Notes under the pieces: model-generated
Told to the model about the DNA's origin: nothing
What the model saw: only the letters and a program-made list of their open reading frames with translations
Database searches by the model: none
Part shown: in pieces, positions 22,408 to 33,702 of the stretch
How positions within the stretch are numbered: the first letter of the stretch is position 1
How the letters are laid out: the number at the start of each line of letters is the position of its first letter
Source: Ryuthela nishihirai
Taxonomy: Eukaryota; Arthropoda; Arachnida; Araneae; Heptathelidae
Assembly: GCA_038380435.1 (NCBI GenBank)
Contig: JAWZYU010000005.1
Location: 41,128,001 to 41,192,000 of the forward strand
Length of the DNA stretch: 64,000 bases
Direction of reading: 5' to 3'
Made by a program: the position numbers and the translations under genes

Positions 22408-22604
22408 CTGGTTTACATGCAGTGTGCCAGCTATTTTTTGGAATATTTTCTGGAAGGGTTATGTAACGGTTTTAATTGATTGAAAAAATTTTAATAGCAA
22501 AACTTCAGAACTTTTTTTTGCCAAATAACTAATGAAAGGAATTATGGCATGTTATATGCCATATTAATCAGCATTCAATTCTGGATTTTCTGATAATAGT
22601 CTTG
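22408..22604 (+). mobile_element. piggyBac-type element, left-end fragment in head-to-head orientation
   Basis: This matches the left end of the family: TGGTTTACATGCAGTGTGCC and later TTTGCCAAATAACTAATGAA, AATTATGGCATGTTATATGC. It is fused at its truncated tip to the oppositely oriented copy on the left, giving a 32-nt near-perfect stem (22352-22383 with 22408-22439) around a 24-nt loop. Confidence 0.7.
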
Positions 22605-22884
22605 GTATACACATGCAACAGTCTGACTTGGAAATCCTAACAGTTCAGTAGTTGCAGTGATTGAATAACTGGCCTTCCTCACACTTACTATCTGGCCACA
22701 GTCAAAGTCGCTTACGTCACCGCCTTTACCCATGATTACTTCTCCATGATTGGTTTCCAATGTGTAGAAATCTGCTCTATATATAGGCATTGCCAGTTTC
22801 AGTGTCCCACAACTCGAAGCAATACTTATGCTTTGCATTTTCTTATCAGGGTGTATATAATAATTTGTCCATTCAGTGTATGAC
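22605..22884 (-). mobile_element. Tc1-like element fragment, 5' TIR and transposase N-terminus
   Basis: The right edge carries GGTGTATATAATAATTTGTC followed by CATTCAGTG, the reverse complement of the left edge of the 48.2-kb element, which defines a shared TIR. On the minus strand MGKGGDVSDFDCGQIVSVRK starts the helix-turn-helix domain, with SYSITATTELLGFPSQT following. The rest of the transposase is absent. Confidence 0.75.
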
Positions 22885-22885
22885 A

Positions 22886-23190
22886 ATAAAGTCAAAAGCC
22901 TTCTTAAAATCTACAAAGGTTTCTGAAATTTTTGAACATTTCTCAAGAATCTGCCTAAGGGAAAAAAATCTGATCTACACATCCCCTTCCACTTCTGAAA
23001 CCACACTGCTCATCACGCAATTGTCTGTCAACCAGATTTTTAATTCTATTAAGGACAATCATGCAAAGAATTTTACCTAGAACAGAAAGTAGGTTGATAC
23101 CTGTATAGTTATTACAAGAACTGTGACCACCTTTTTTAAAAATAGGGATAATAATAACTCGGGTAAAATCAGCAAATGTGACATCAATTA
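22886..23190 (-). mobile_element. RTE-like LINE fragment (RT palm/fingers)
   Basis: On the minus strand this 300-bp piece corresponds to the RT segment from PIFKKGGHSSC-like through IVLNRIKNLVD, a decayed GCVDQIFS and VDFKKAFDF-like sequence in other copies. It is truncated at both ends and contains stops. Confidence 0.75.
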
Positions 23191-23815
23191 AATGCCATCA
23201 TATGAGGCAACTTAGTAGTCCATTTCTGACATAGATGGTGCCATGAGCAAATCAAATAAAAAAATGTGGGAAAGTTTGTTACATTAGCTGAAGAAAAAAG
23301 ATTACCCATTTTTCTTAGCTAGTTTTGGAAGCAGAACAAGTGGTTAACATATCTGACATGAGTCCCATGTCTACAGGACATCTCCTGTGATATTTTGCTA
23401 TTGAATTTTTTTTCAAAAATTGAATTATATACTCTTTATGGGATATATCTAAAGAAGATTTCAAAAAGTAATTTCTATTTTTTTTTTTAAATTGAAGTTG
23501 CATTTGTTTTGCTAGTGATACTCCAGCATCTATGCTCCTGATCTGTGGAAATTTGTCATGTGCTACATGGTACAGAAAGTTTTAAATACTGAATAAAAAA
23601 AAGTGTTGAAAATTTAGATTTGAATTAGATTGAGATCTTTAATTTATATTCAGTCACATATTTAAATAAAAAAAATTAAGGCATTATTGATCTCTGATTT
23701 CCCTTTAATATAAGATGTGTCTGTTTCTATTTATTGGCCTTTGAGTATGTGTTTTTATACACTATATATATTATTTTTCTCTGTATTTAACTTTATGTTG
23801 TTTATTTTCATGTAG
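23191..23815. other. End of COPB1 intron, no recognised element
   Basis: AT-rich intron sequence. T-rich tracts toward 23770-23815 form the polypyrimidine region and acceptor for the next COPB1 exon. No other feature is seen. Confidence 0.5.
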
Positions 23816-24023
23816 AAATTTTGATTTCTTGATTCCGGATGCTCCAGAGTTAGTAGCTAATTTTTTGGAAACAGAACAAGATATGTCTTGCAAACGAAAT
23901 GCATTTATGATGTTGATCCATGTTGACCAAGAGAGAGCATTAAATTATCTGAGCTCATGCATTGACCAAGTGCACACTTTTGGAGATATTCTGCAGCTTG
24001 TCATAGTGGAATTGATATATAAG
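23816..24023 (+). CDS. COPB1: COPB1 internal exon, second in window
   Basis: This 208-nt exon continues beta-COP. The first base completes the lysine codon split with the previous exon, then it reads [20 protein letters not shown] and on through [13 protein letters not shown] and [15 protein letters not shown]. The acceptor is a T-rich tract ending TGTAG at 23815. The donor is AAG|GTAGAG at 24024, leaving phase 0. The reading frame is open throughout and the conserved motifs of the beta-COP helical-repeat solenoid are intact, so the copy is functional-looking rather than a pseudogene. The intron before it is 9.6 kb and the one after it 10.2 kb, both packed with transposon remnants. Confidence 0.96.
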
Positions 24024-24557
24024 GTAGAGTCAATTTGTAATAAAAACTTTTATAGAGAATTTAAGTGTACAGAAATTGATAATAGTACTAATAATTACCA
24101 AAATGTCTGTAATTATTTTCAGCTAATACTTTTTTTCTTGCATGACAAACAACTGCTGGAGGGGTAAATTTTTGTTTTAAATCAAAAAAGGTTTTGAAAC
24201 TGTTTTCACTCAAAAGAGATTTTGAAATAATATATTGGGGGAATGTACTGTTGCATATTACACAAAAAATAGGCTGAATAAGTATATATGCAAATTTATT
24301 CACAGACAGTGAACTGCTAATGATGGAAAGAGTTATTACAATACCATAAATAATATACCAATCTTTAACTGCTGATACAGGAATATTAACGATAATATTG
24401 AAAATATACAATGATTATATCACATGAATTATAGTAGGCAAAATTCAACATTTAATGTTAAAGCTGTAACATAAGCTTTTATGAGTTTATTTTTGGAAAC
24501 AAGCATAAATTTCACCCTTCTATCAGATCACCACAGATAAAAAATCATTATATTGTG
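24024..24557. other. COPB1 intron start, no recognised element
   Basis: AT-rich sequence after the donor of the second exon. The open frame continuing past the exon end is intron read-through and not coding. Confidence 0.5.
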
Positions 24558-24712
24558 GCTATAGATAAAAGGTACACCCAGGTTCTAGCCCCAGATAAGG
24601 GATGGATGTTTTATTTCTTGTGTTGCCTTTACTTCTTTATGGCATCTTAAACTGACAGCCTCTTGTTAGACCTCTCTGGTAAGAAGCTGCTTGAGGGATA
24701 ATATACACCCAT
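24558..24712 (+). mobile_element. SINE family 1, copy lacking the A-box
   Basis: This begins inside the tRNA-like head (CCAGGTTCTAGCCCCAG as the B-box region). It continues with AAGGGATGGATGTTT, GCATCTTAAACTGACAG, CTCTTGTTAGACCTCT and GAAGCTGCTTGAGGGATA, matching the body of the family at 752-954. The head is 5'-truncated and the copy is diverged. Confidence 0.65.
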
Positions 24713-25052
24713 TGCTCAATTTACACAGTTTCAGTTTTCCATGACCAAGAAAATGCAAATGTTGTACACAGTCAAGTAAACATATCCCGTTTCATTTTAT
24801 GCAATTACAGACTCTGTTTTACTAGTAACGATTTAGATTTTTGATGTCATGAATATTATGAAGTAGAGGTGGCATAGTGTCATAGAAGACTTAAAAAGTC
24901 ATATCAATGAAAATATGAATTAAATGGTTTCAGTTGGTATCATTTATTTTCAAAAATAGATTAATAATAAATTCCTTTGTTAATAAAATCATCAGCTGTA
25001 ACAAGTTATATTTATATTTTTATGCTAAATTTGTGTTGCCATTGTAATCCAA

Positions 25053-28000
25053 AATTTGATCTGTAAATGGTAGCTAGGTAGTCACTGGAAAGAGAGCTAT
25101 GAAGCAATCCCCTGTGATGATGCATAGAACCGGCCAGGCCTAGCACCTAATGTCCGACCCCGCCTTCTCGTGGTGTAGACCATTAGTACCTTTCAAAAGA
25201 GATACTCTCTTGTGGAAGTGAACAGAAGGGGAGGGCTGCCAGATTAGTGTGGCCTACTGATCTGGACTACTATGGCTACTTTCCTTTTTTTTTTCTACCC
25301 TGCTGAGGAGTGGTCAACCACACAGGGTCCTGGTGCTGACCATATAAACCCACTGGACTGGACAGATATACGGCTCTGAGCTTGATTATGGACCCTGATT
25401 TTGCTGCACTGGTGGGCTTCTGTGGAGGAAAAATCTTCAGCTATGTTTTCTGTTTGTGGGTTGACAGCCCCAAGTGAATAGATTCTCAGGATATGTTTAT
25501 CAGCTGGTGGATAATCCTGAGCAGAGGTCATCGCAGGCACCTGAACTCTTTGCTTCTATTGGCATCGTCAAATTCTACATTAGAGGAATTCTTCCAGTGT
25601 AGATGGCTTCAGCCTTTAGTGGTGGGGGGAACGGGTCTTTGCCCCATCTCTGCGATTAGGGGGCTGTTTGATATTGTCAGCATTCCCTCTCTCAATAAAC
25701 ATAGTTTCTTTAAACATTCCACTAACCATTTTCTCTCCATAGGTAGTTGGAATGTGAGGACTCTACACAGAGCTTTTTCTCTTGATGTCCTCACACATGA
25801 ATTCCACTGTTATAATTTAGATATTCTCGGCTTGCAAGATTCCAGATGGACAGATAAAGGTCAGATTCTTAAAAATAATCTTCAATTTCTCTTTTCAGGG
25901 AGGGACGACAATAAGCATTACCAAGGCGTGAGTCTGCTTCTCAGCAGACACGCTAGTGATGCTCTTCGAGGATATGAGTGCATTAATGAAAGGTTTCTTA
26001 CAGCAAAATTTCAGACAAGCGTTAAAGGCTTGAATGTTATCTGCTGTTATGCCCCCACTGAGGATAGGTTTATGAACAACTTCAGGATATTTTGAATTCT
26101 GTCAAGAGAGGAGATATTACCCTTGTTCTAGGTGACTTCAATGCCAAAGTTGGTACTGACTCTGACCTTTGGGGAGGAGTAATAGGCCCTTTCGGTATTG
26201 GTAGCTGCAATGGGCAATGTCTCCTACAGGTAAGTAAACTCAATGGATTCAGAATAACCAACATTTATTACAAACACTGTGACATACATAAGTACACATG
26301 GGTTTCACCTGATGGGCTGCATAAGAATATGATTGATTACATATTAATTAACAGCAAATGGGCTAGTTCTGTTAGGATTGCCAGGGCAAAAAAGGGAGCT
26401 GAAATTGGATCTGACCATTACCTTGTTAAAAGTGTCTTGCAACTTAAACTTAAAAAGTGTTGTGCTAGGGTTAAAAAATTTACTTTTAAAACTGAAGCTC
26501 TGTAAGATCCAGTTATAGCCAAAGCTTACCATGATAGGTTACTTAGTCATTATGACAGTCATGGTATGCTTACTGCTGAAGTTGAGGAAGAATGTGGCCA
26601 TTTTAAACAGGCTTTTTTGGAAACTAACAGTACTCTTTTAGGGAAAAAGGAGCAGAGGAGGTAGAATTATTTAAGTGATAAGGCACTTGAGCTTATTTCA
26701 GAAAGAAGGAACTGCAGGAATGTCCTTAATTAATACCCTACTAGTCCTAATAGAAAACATTACAGGGAACTTAATAAACATGTAAGATCAGTTAGCTGCT
26801 GATAAGAATCTTTGGCTTGATGGTTTGGCTGACAAAGCCGAGGAAGCGGTTAGACAGCATGACAGCAGAGAGCTGTACCAGACTGTTAATGTTTTGTGCG
26901 GTAGAAAACGGACAGGCATACAAGGATTGAAGGATAAACAAGGTAAGGTTATAGAAGGTGAGGATTCTGTCATGGCTAGGTGGGCTGAGCATTTCAGTGA
27001 TGTTCTAAACAATGTAGTTAGTTCTACTCCCATTGTTTGCAATGAATATAGATGCATTGTTGGCTTTAATGTTGGCCCTATAACACAGTCTGAAGTTATT
27101 TTGGCTGTTTTTAAACTTAAACTACATAAATCCCCAGGGGTAGATGAAATTACTACCCCTGGGGTGCCAGTTCTGTACCCAGTTCTATGCTTAGAACTAG
27201 GAATGTTTCGGTTACCACTTGGATGACTGAAATTCTCAATATCTTTTATGATAAAGGCATGGTTCCTAAGGATTTTACCAGAGCTATTGTTATCCCTATT
27301 TTCAAAAAAGGTGATCGCAGTTCTTGTGATAACTATTGGGGTATCATCCTACTCTCTGTTCCAGGTAAAGTTCTTTCCATGATTGTGCTTAATAGAATTA
27401 AGAATCTGGTTGATGGGCAATTGCGTGATGAGCAATGTGGATTCAGAAGTGGTAGGGGATGTGTGGATCAGATATTTTCACTTAGGCAGATTCTTAAGAA
27501 ATGTTTAGAGTTTCAGAAACCTTTGGTTGCTAGCTTTGTTGATTTCAAAAAGGCTTTTGACTCTGTTGATCGTCATAATTTGTGGTTGATTGTGAAATCA
27601 TATGGTATACCAGACAAGTTAGCTAACATAATGAAAGCTCTCTATAATAACACTGAGCCAAGTGTGAGAGTTGGTAAGGCTTGTGGCAATTGGTTTAGCA
27701 TTACATCTGGTGTTCAACAAGGGTGCATTTTGTCTCCTTTTCTCTTTAGTTTGGTTATTGATTTTGTTATGCAAAATTCACTTCAAGGGAAAGATTTTGG
27801 CCTTAAATGGGCTGGAGATACGAAAATTTCTGATTTAGATTATGCTGATGATTTAGCCCTTTTGGCAAATGATGTTGATGAGATGAACTCTTTCATTCGA
27901 GCTGTTGATGAGACTGGTAGTAGAGTAGGTTTGGTTATAAACAGAGAGAAAACTAAAGTAATGAAAATTGGTCAGGCAGGCTGTGATTCAGTTAGTTAAT

Positions 28001-28671
28001 CTGAATGGTTGCAGTCTTGAGCATGTGTCACAGTTTAATTATCTTGGGAGCTATGTAACAGATACTGGTGATGTGCGGCATGAGATTAACAGACGAATAG
28101 GGATTGCTGCCGGGACTTTTAAGAATCTATGGAGAGTGTGGAGAAATAGGCGTATACACCTAAAGACTAAAATTAGACTGTATAATAGTTTGGTTCTTTC
28201 TAGGGTTAGTTATGGTAATGAAACTTGGACACTTTGTAAACAAGATAACAGGAAACTAGATGCTTTTGATTCTAGATGCTTATGCAGTATATTGGGCATT
28301 AAGTGGTTCAACTTTGTAAGTAATGATGAGGTTAGGCAAAGGAGTTTGCAACCTCCTTTAAGCAGCATATTGTGCAGAGAGAGACTCCGTTGGTTTGGCC
28401 ATGTTGCCTGTATGAATAATTATAGATAGGCGAATAGGGTTATGTTGGCGAACGGTGTGCCTAAAGGCCTCAGAAAGAAGGGGAGACCTAGGATGCTGTG
28501 GGCAGAGAATGTCAAACAGGACCTTGTTAGAATTTTTTGTTCAGTGGCCAGATGCAGTAGATGTAGCTCAGGATAGACTTGCTTGGAGAACTAAATTGCA
28601 CAGTCTTGTTGGACCTCCGTAGCCCATGGCTGCCTAAGGATGATGATTTTTTGATTTGATGATTGTAATCC
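25053..28671 (+). mobile_element. RTE-like LINE copy 2, full-length insertion with 12-bp target duplication, inactivated
   Basis: ATTGTAATCCAA occurs at 25041-25052 and 28672-28683, the target duplication. After a 5'UTR of about 550 nt, a single ORF begins near 25605 (MASAFSG-type start). EN motifs are WNVRTL, LQDSRW, GDFNAKVG and SDHYLV (25741-26420). RT has PIFKKGDRSSCDNYWGI, FVDFKKAFDSVDR and YADD at 27841-27852. The C-terminal region has RRIHLKTKIRLYNSLVLSR, WFGHVA and GRPRM-like motifs. Frame breaks occur near 25630, 26090, 26505, 27160 and 27990, so it is not active. It ends with GATGATGATTTTTTGATTTGATG-like tail sequence. The single-ORF layout and tail suggest an RTE-type clade (inferred). 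Confidence 0.88.
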
Positions 28672-28775
28672 AATCTGACACACCACATCTTAATGGAATA
28701 AAACTTGGTTTTGAATTGCATCAAGATCTGACTTTTCTAGATTAAGGACTAAGACCAGAAAGGCAGGCAGGCAAT

Positions 28776-28927
28776 TTTCTCATGCACCCATGGGTTACAA
28801 GATGTCCTATCAGACCTATAATTTAGTTTTCCAGACTTGTCTGTTCTGATCTACAACTGCAGGATGTGCCCACTGTAGGCCAGTTTCATCAAGGTCCTAT
28901 TTGACATTGTCAGCCCATGTCATCCTA
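28776..28927 (-). mobile_element. RTE-like LINE, 3'-end fragment
   Basis: On the minus strand it matches the last 150 bp of the LINE, corresponding to ATGACATGGGCTGACAATGT and GGACCTTGATGAAACTGG-like sequence. The plus-strand blocks CCCATGGGTTACA and AATTTAGTTTTCCA align with other copies. It abuts a piggyBac-type fragment at 28928. Confidence 0.65.
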
Positions 28928-29600
28928 GAACTTTTTTTTGTCAAATAACTAATGAAAGGAATAATGGCATGTTATATCCCAAATTAATTAGCATTACATT
29001 CTAGATTTTTTAAATGAAATATCCAACAACAAAAAAACCAACTAGTTTTATAAGGGTTTTTAGTCATGCAGTTAAAAAAAATCTGGAAATGCAAATGAAC
29101 TTTATTTAAAAGATTAATGAACAGAAATGATTATAATGTTCATGAATAGAAAGGTTGTTGCTGAATAACAAAAAAATATTTACTTGAAACATGAAAATTA
29201 CTCCAGTTGTGTAATTTTTATTTGGGTGCCAGTCTTTGAGAAAACTCCAGGCTTATTAATTTACAGGAGATTTTCAAAACTTTAAGGAAAAATTTGTTAA
29301 CATTAGTTCAAATCAAATGTGTGAGCTTAAATGAGGTAATTGTTTCAGCATAGAGTAATATTAACAAACAAATCAGTGATAGTGTATAGTGCTTCTAAGA
29401 AATGGCAATCGAATGGGTTTAACAAATTAGTTATATTGTATAGCGCTTCTAAGAAATGGCAATCGAATGGATTTAACAAATTAGTTATATTGTAGTTTAA
29501 TAAAATATGCATCAAATGAAAAAGAAAATATTTTTCAAACTTGAATTATGTATTTTTAAAAGATGTATGTAAGAAAATTTTCAAACAGCAATTTCTGTAA
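28928..29600 (+). mobile_element. piggyBac-type element, internally deleted copy
   Basis: Left part: TTTGTCAAATAACTAATGAA, AATAATGGCATGTTATATCC. Right part from about 29262: GGAGATTTTCAAAACTTTAA, GCTTCTAAGAAATGGCAATC and TGTAGTTTAATAAAAT, matching 12680-12950 of the complete copy. The centre (about 1.4 kb) is deleted. A 54-bp unit is tandemly duplicated at 29384-29437 and 29438-29491. The right end is interrupted by the LTR-like repeat at 29601. Confidence 0.7.
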
Positions 29601-30330
29601 ATAACGCTCCAAAGATTAATAACTTTTAAAGTTTGACCTTCTGTCTTATCCAATTTATTCAAATTCCAGATAGCTCTGTTGGGCACCAGGCAATAATAAT
29701 TTGCAAAATAAAGTTGAAATAGGGTTCGTTAATATAATTGCCAAGCATTACTTATCGACTAAGAATTCAAAAATGATTGTCAAGTTTAAATACAATCTAA
29801 TCAAAATATCAGTTACGTTGCTTAAGAAAAAAAATAGCAACAATTCAAAAGTTTCTAAAACAAAGTTTATTTCCAAAAATTCAACTCACCAAACTCAAAG
29901 TGGAAATTTTGACTACATCTCAAACAAAAATTCTATCTACACTAATTCACAAAAACTCTGCTACTACATCTCTATCTCATCACTTCTTCTGATCACTTTA
30001 CTACTCTTCAATCTCAATTCTTACTCTGTGACTTAGCATCACCAAGTTATAACAAGTGGCTACAAAGCCAGCAGGTGTCATGTTGCACACCAGAAAAGAC
30101 ATTTGCATAACTGACAATCACGCTAGCTATGACATGAGAGAGCTTGTCCTGCACTCACTTTAGTGGTTGTCAATCAAAAGGTTGGAGTTGCACATGAGCA
30201 ACTCCTGCAGCTCGGAACGAGGATTGAGACAGTCCACAAAATGAATTAAAATCCCCAAGCTGATAAATATAACGTAAATAAAACAAAACTGGTTAAGGAA
30301 AATTAAAAGTGAATGGGTGGACCATCACAA
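29601..30330. mobile_element. LTR-like interspersed repeat, copy 2, inserted in a piggyBac-type element
   Basis: This matches the repeat at 15858-16530 end to end and terminates GGATGGGTGGACCATCA. CAATTT lies on both sides (29594-29599 and about 30331-30336), and the uninterrupted piggyBac copy reads ACAGCAATTTTT here, so the insertion generated a 5-6 bp duplication as LTR elements do. No retroviral-type genes are present. The open frame at 29701-30036 is low-complexity and not credible as a protein. Confidence 0.55.
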
Positions 30331-30336
30331 TTTTTG

Positions 30337-30900
30337 TAGCTTCAAAGTTAGATTCCCATTTGCATAACACAGAAATTCTCTAATATTTTGGTAGGGCAGT
30401 ATAACTTAGTTCCGTATATTGTAAAGATATTCATTGTTTTGAGCTAATGGAAATAATTTTCCTTGCTTACAATTCCTGCAATTCCAAAATATTAATTATT
30501 CAAATGTGATCTCTGAAATTTTTGCCAATTACTCATATCGGCATTACATTGCTGACATACTGATTTCAGCAACTTGTCTCACAGATCCAATTTGGAAGGG
30601 ATTCGATAAAAACAATTTTGCATCTGTAAAACATCACACAACACTGCATCATTGTTCACACTTCTAGTTAAAAATGTCAGAAAGTAGACAGAACAGTAAA
30701 TAAATCACATATGAAGAATTCCGTATCAGAATTGAATTTTAAAACTAGTGGTAAACAGTGTAATAATGGATACCATTACAAAGCAAGTGGCAATCAAAAC
30801 AGCAGATCGCCAGCGCCACAGCGGTCAAAAATGTAACTAGTGCTACTGCTTCTTGACATCTTGAAATCGGCAAGCATTCCCATTACATAGGCAGCAGGTA
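30337..30900. other. Intron sequence without recognised feature
   Basis: AT-rich with a GC-richer patch near 30790-30900 (GCCAGCGCCACAGCGG). No gene, RNA or known repeat is visible. Confidence 0.45.
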
Positions 30901-30904
30901 GACA

Positions 30905-32120
30905 GTCATTTATATGATGAGCAATCTGGATTCCGAAGTGGTAGAGAATGTGTAGATCAGATATTTTCACTGAGGCAGATTCTTGAGAAATGTTTAGAGT
31001 TTCAGAAACCTTTGGTTGCTAGCTTTGTTGATTTTAAAAAGACTTTCGACTCTGTTGATCGTCATAATTTGTGGTTGATCGTGAGATCATATGGCATACC
31101 AGACAAGTGCGTTAACATAATGAAAGCTTTTTCTAATAACACTGAGTTGTGTTTGATAGTTAGTAAGGTTTGTAGTAATTGGTTTAGCATTGCTTCTGGT
31201 GTTCGACAAGGGTGCATTTTGTCTCCTTTTCTCTTTAGTTTGGTTATTGATTATGTTATGCAAAATTCACTGCAAGGGAAAGATTTTGGCCTTAAATGGT
31301 CAGAAGATATGAAAATTTCTGATTCAGATTATGCTGATTTAGCTCTTTTGGCAAATGATATTGATGAGATGAATTCTTTCATTCGAGCTGTTGCTGAGAC
31401 TGGTAGTAGAGTAGGTTTGGTTACAAACAGAGAGAAAATTAAAGTGACAAAAAATGGTCAGGCAGGCTGTGATTCAGTTAATCTGAATGGTTGCAGTCTT
31501 GAGCAGGTGTCACAGTTTAATTATCTTGGGAGCTATATAACAGATACTGAGAATGTGTGGCATGAGATTAACAGACAGATAGGGATTGCTACTGGGACTT
31601 TTAAGAATCTATGAAGAGTGTGGAGAAATAGGCATATACACCTAAAGACTAAAATTAGACTGTGTAATAGTTTGGTTCTTTCTAGGGTTAGTTATGGTAG
31701 TGAAACTTGGACTCTTTTTAAACAAGATAACAAGAAACTAGATGCTTTTGATTCTAGATGGTTATGCATTATCTTGGGCATTAAATGGTTCAACTTTGTA
31801 ACTAATGATGAGGTTAGACAAAGGAGTCAGCAACCTCCTTTAAGCAGCATATTGTGCAGAGAGAGACTCCATTGGTTTGGCCATGTTGCCCTTATGGATA
31901 ATTATAGATTGGTGAATAGGGTTATGAGCAGTGTGCCTGAAGGCCTCAGAAAGAGGGGAAGACCTAGGATGCTATGGTCAGACAATGTCAAACAGGTCCT
32001 TGTTAGAATTGGTGTGCAGTGGCTGAATGCAGCAGATGTAGCTCAGGACAGATATGCTTGGAGAACTAAATTGCATGGTCTGGTTGGGCCTCCGTAGCCC
32101 TTGGCTGCTTGATAATGATT
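30905..32120 (+). mobile_element. RTE-like LINE copy 3, 5'-truncated, RT active site damaged
   Basis: Starts at DEQSGFRSGRECVDQIFS and runs through FVDFKKTFDSVDR, RQGCILSPFLFSLVIDYVM and the C-terminal WFGHVALMDNYR and GRPRMLWSDNVKQ to a stop after GLVGPP at 32097. Only one stop (near 31615) interrupts an otherwise long frame. The YADD box reads YADL (one aspartate codon deleted near 31335), which removes a metal-binding residue. The tail is GCTGCTTGATAATGATTATGATGAG. Confidence 0.85.
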
Positions 32121-32164
32121 ATGATGAGTTATTGGGCATTAAAGCTCGAAAGTAAATTTCTTTT

Positions 32165-32241
32165 TGGCTGAGTATAGTGAAAAAAAAAAATTGCTGGGCC
32201 TCTGGATGTAAACCAGTTCTTTAGGCTGAACCCTGGAAGGG
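32165..32241 (-). mobile_element. piggyBac-type left terminus stub
   Basis: On the minus strand it reads CCCTTCCAGGGTTCAGCC, then CTGGTTTACATCCAGAGGCC and CACTATACTCAGCC, matching the first 75 bp of the family. TTAA follows at 32242-32245 in the expected place. The remainder is missing and it joins the LINE copy 3 flank. Confidence 0.65.
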
Positions 32242-32264
32242 TTAACCAAAAGCAAGATATAACA

Positions 32265-32895
32265 GAGAACTTGATACCTTTTGTTCTAGACACATGCACG
32301 TTATCTTGAACCTACAGATAAACAACAATTCTACCACTTTTTAATGGATCCCAAGCCATGTAGGCATTAAATGTAATAAACAGTTGACACACTTGCCAAA
32401 CAGACCCACTCACTACCCAATGAATCACCTACACAATACTTTTTCTTTAATACTACACATGACATAAAAAAATTAGAATCACTTATAACCGATAGATATT
32501 TTCAAACATATGCCTTTGTCAACAACAACTTCAGATACACTTCAAACAATCACATCTCACACATTGACAAATCACCTCTTCCCAGAAAACACATCAACTA
32601 ATTCATAGACTCAGAACTAACTCAACACTTCTTAATTCCTCCCTATACAGGCTACAAATCACAACCTCACCCAATTGCAGACCACTGCAATTCACCTGAA
32701 ACCATCCATCACATACTACTAAACTGTGACTTACATTCCAAACAAAGAGAAATACCACAGGCTCTTCTTGAGCTTAACATTCCTGACTTATACACTAACA
32801 TTTTGCTAGACCTTCCCCCCACTACCAATAAATTCAAAATTTATGAATTACTTTGCGATTTTCTCATCTCTACTCCTCTCTGGAACAGAATTTAA
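32265..32895 (+). mobile_element. Non-LTR retrotransposon fragment: RNase H end and C-terminal finger
   Basis: Decayed RNase H C-terminus (SHVGIKCNKQL with a following frameshift) precedes a tail with the spaced finger residues C..H..C in HCNSPETIHHILLNCDLHSK and ends PLWNRI before a stop at 32895. This C-terminal arrangement is shared by RNase H-bearing I/jockey-type LINEs. It differs from the other LINE families in the window. The 3' side continues into AAAAAATATATATG. Confidence 0.65.
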
Positions 32896-32914
32896 TTTCC
32901 ATTAAAAAATATAT

Positions 32915-33010
32915 ATGTGTTCCACACAGTGTCTCGAACCCACCATATCAGGCACAAACCATATTACCTAAACACAAATATAAACTCTTGAGCTACACCA
33001 TATCTTAAAA
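32915..33010 (-). mobile_element. tRNA-like SINE head, family 3, copy 1
   Basis: On the minus strand, GGTGTAGCTCAAGAG is an A-box-like block and GGTGGGTTCGAGACAC a B-box-like block about 50 nt further on, ending GTGTGGAACAC. It is related to 33285-33365. It could be a decayed tRNA-derived SINE; no conventional tRNA fold is intact. Confidence 0.5.
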
Positions 33011-33284
33011 TTAAAAATAGCCTTATATCAAAGAACATTCTCTGTCAATTTAAAACCAAAATCAAAAGTAGAAAACCAAAATTACCAGCACTCAAAATAA
33101 TACCACATATAGAAAGAAAAAAATAATAAAAATTCAAATATAATATAAAAACAAGTATTTAAACAACTCAAAGAAATAAAATATACATCTCACCCTGATT
33201 AACAAATATGAAAAAAACAGACCACAATAGTTTAAATATCATAAATATTCAATCAAGTATAAAAATGTGCTACTCTTTAAAAAA

Positions 33285-33365
33285 AAATTTCACACAGTGG
33301 CTTGAACCCACTATCTCACGCACTCACAATATAAACTTTCCAAAATCATAACCACAGGAGCACAT
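33285..33365 (-). mobile_element. tRNA-like SINE head, family 3, copy 2
   Basis: Minus-strand GTGCTCCTGTGGTTATG, then TTTATATTGTGAGTGCG and AGTGGGTTCAAGCCACTGTG mirror the copy at 32915-33010. The B-box GGGTTCAAGCC is well preserved. Confidence 0.5.
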
Positions 33366-33369
33366 TCCA

Positions 33370-33702
33370 ATCTCAAAATTACAATAAAATAAAAAACAAT
33401 AAATAATAAAAAAAGACATATTAAAGAAAATAAAATTAAAAAAATATATAATAAAACAAAACATAAAAAAATAAAGAAATAATTAAAAAAAACATAATGG
33501 GAAAATAAAAAAAAATTACAAGCAAAAAAATTATATTAAAAAAATTTAAAAAAATCTTTATATGCTAAAATTACAAAACAATATGTCATCACAAAATTGA
33601 AAACATACAGGGCTAACTATATTTTTAACAACCAACTATCTAAATCATCAACAACCCTAATATCTGTCTAATTTTAAACACACATAACACCTAAATTCCC
33701 TT
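33370..33702. repeat. A-rich low-complexity stretch
   Basis: Runs of A interrupted by single bases dominate 33380-33560. It may be the decayed tail of the retroposed sequences to the left. No coding feature. Confidence 0.55.

Noticed and set aside
24024..24167. Open frame continuing past the second COPB1 exon
   Set aside because: The exon ends at a consensus-like GT donor with the conserved VELIYK end; what follows is intron read-through.
29701..30036. 111-codon open frame within the LTR-like repeat
   Set aside because: Lysine/asparagine/serine-rich composition expected from AT-rich DNA, no motif, and the sister repeat at 15858 does not preserve the frame.
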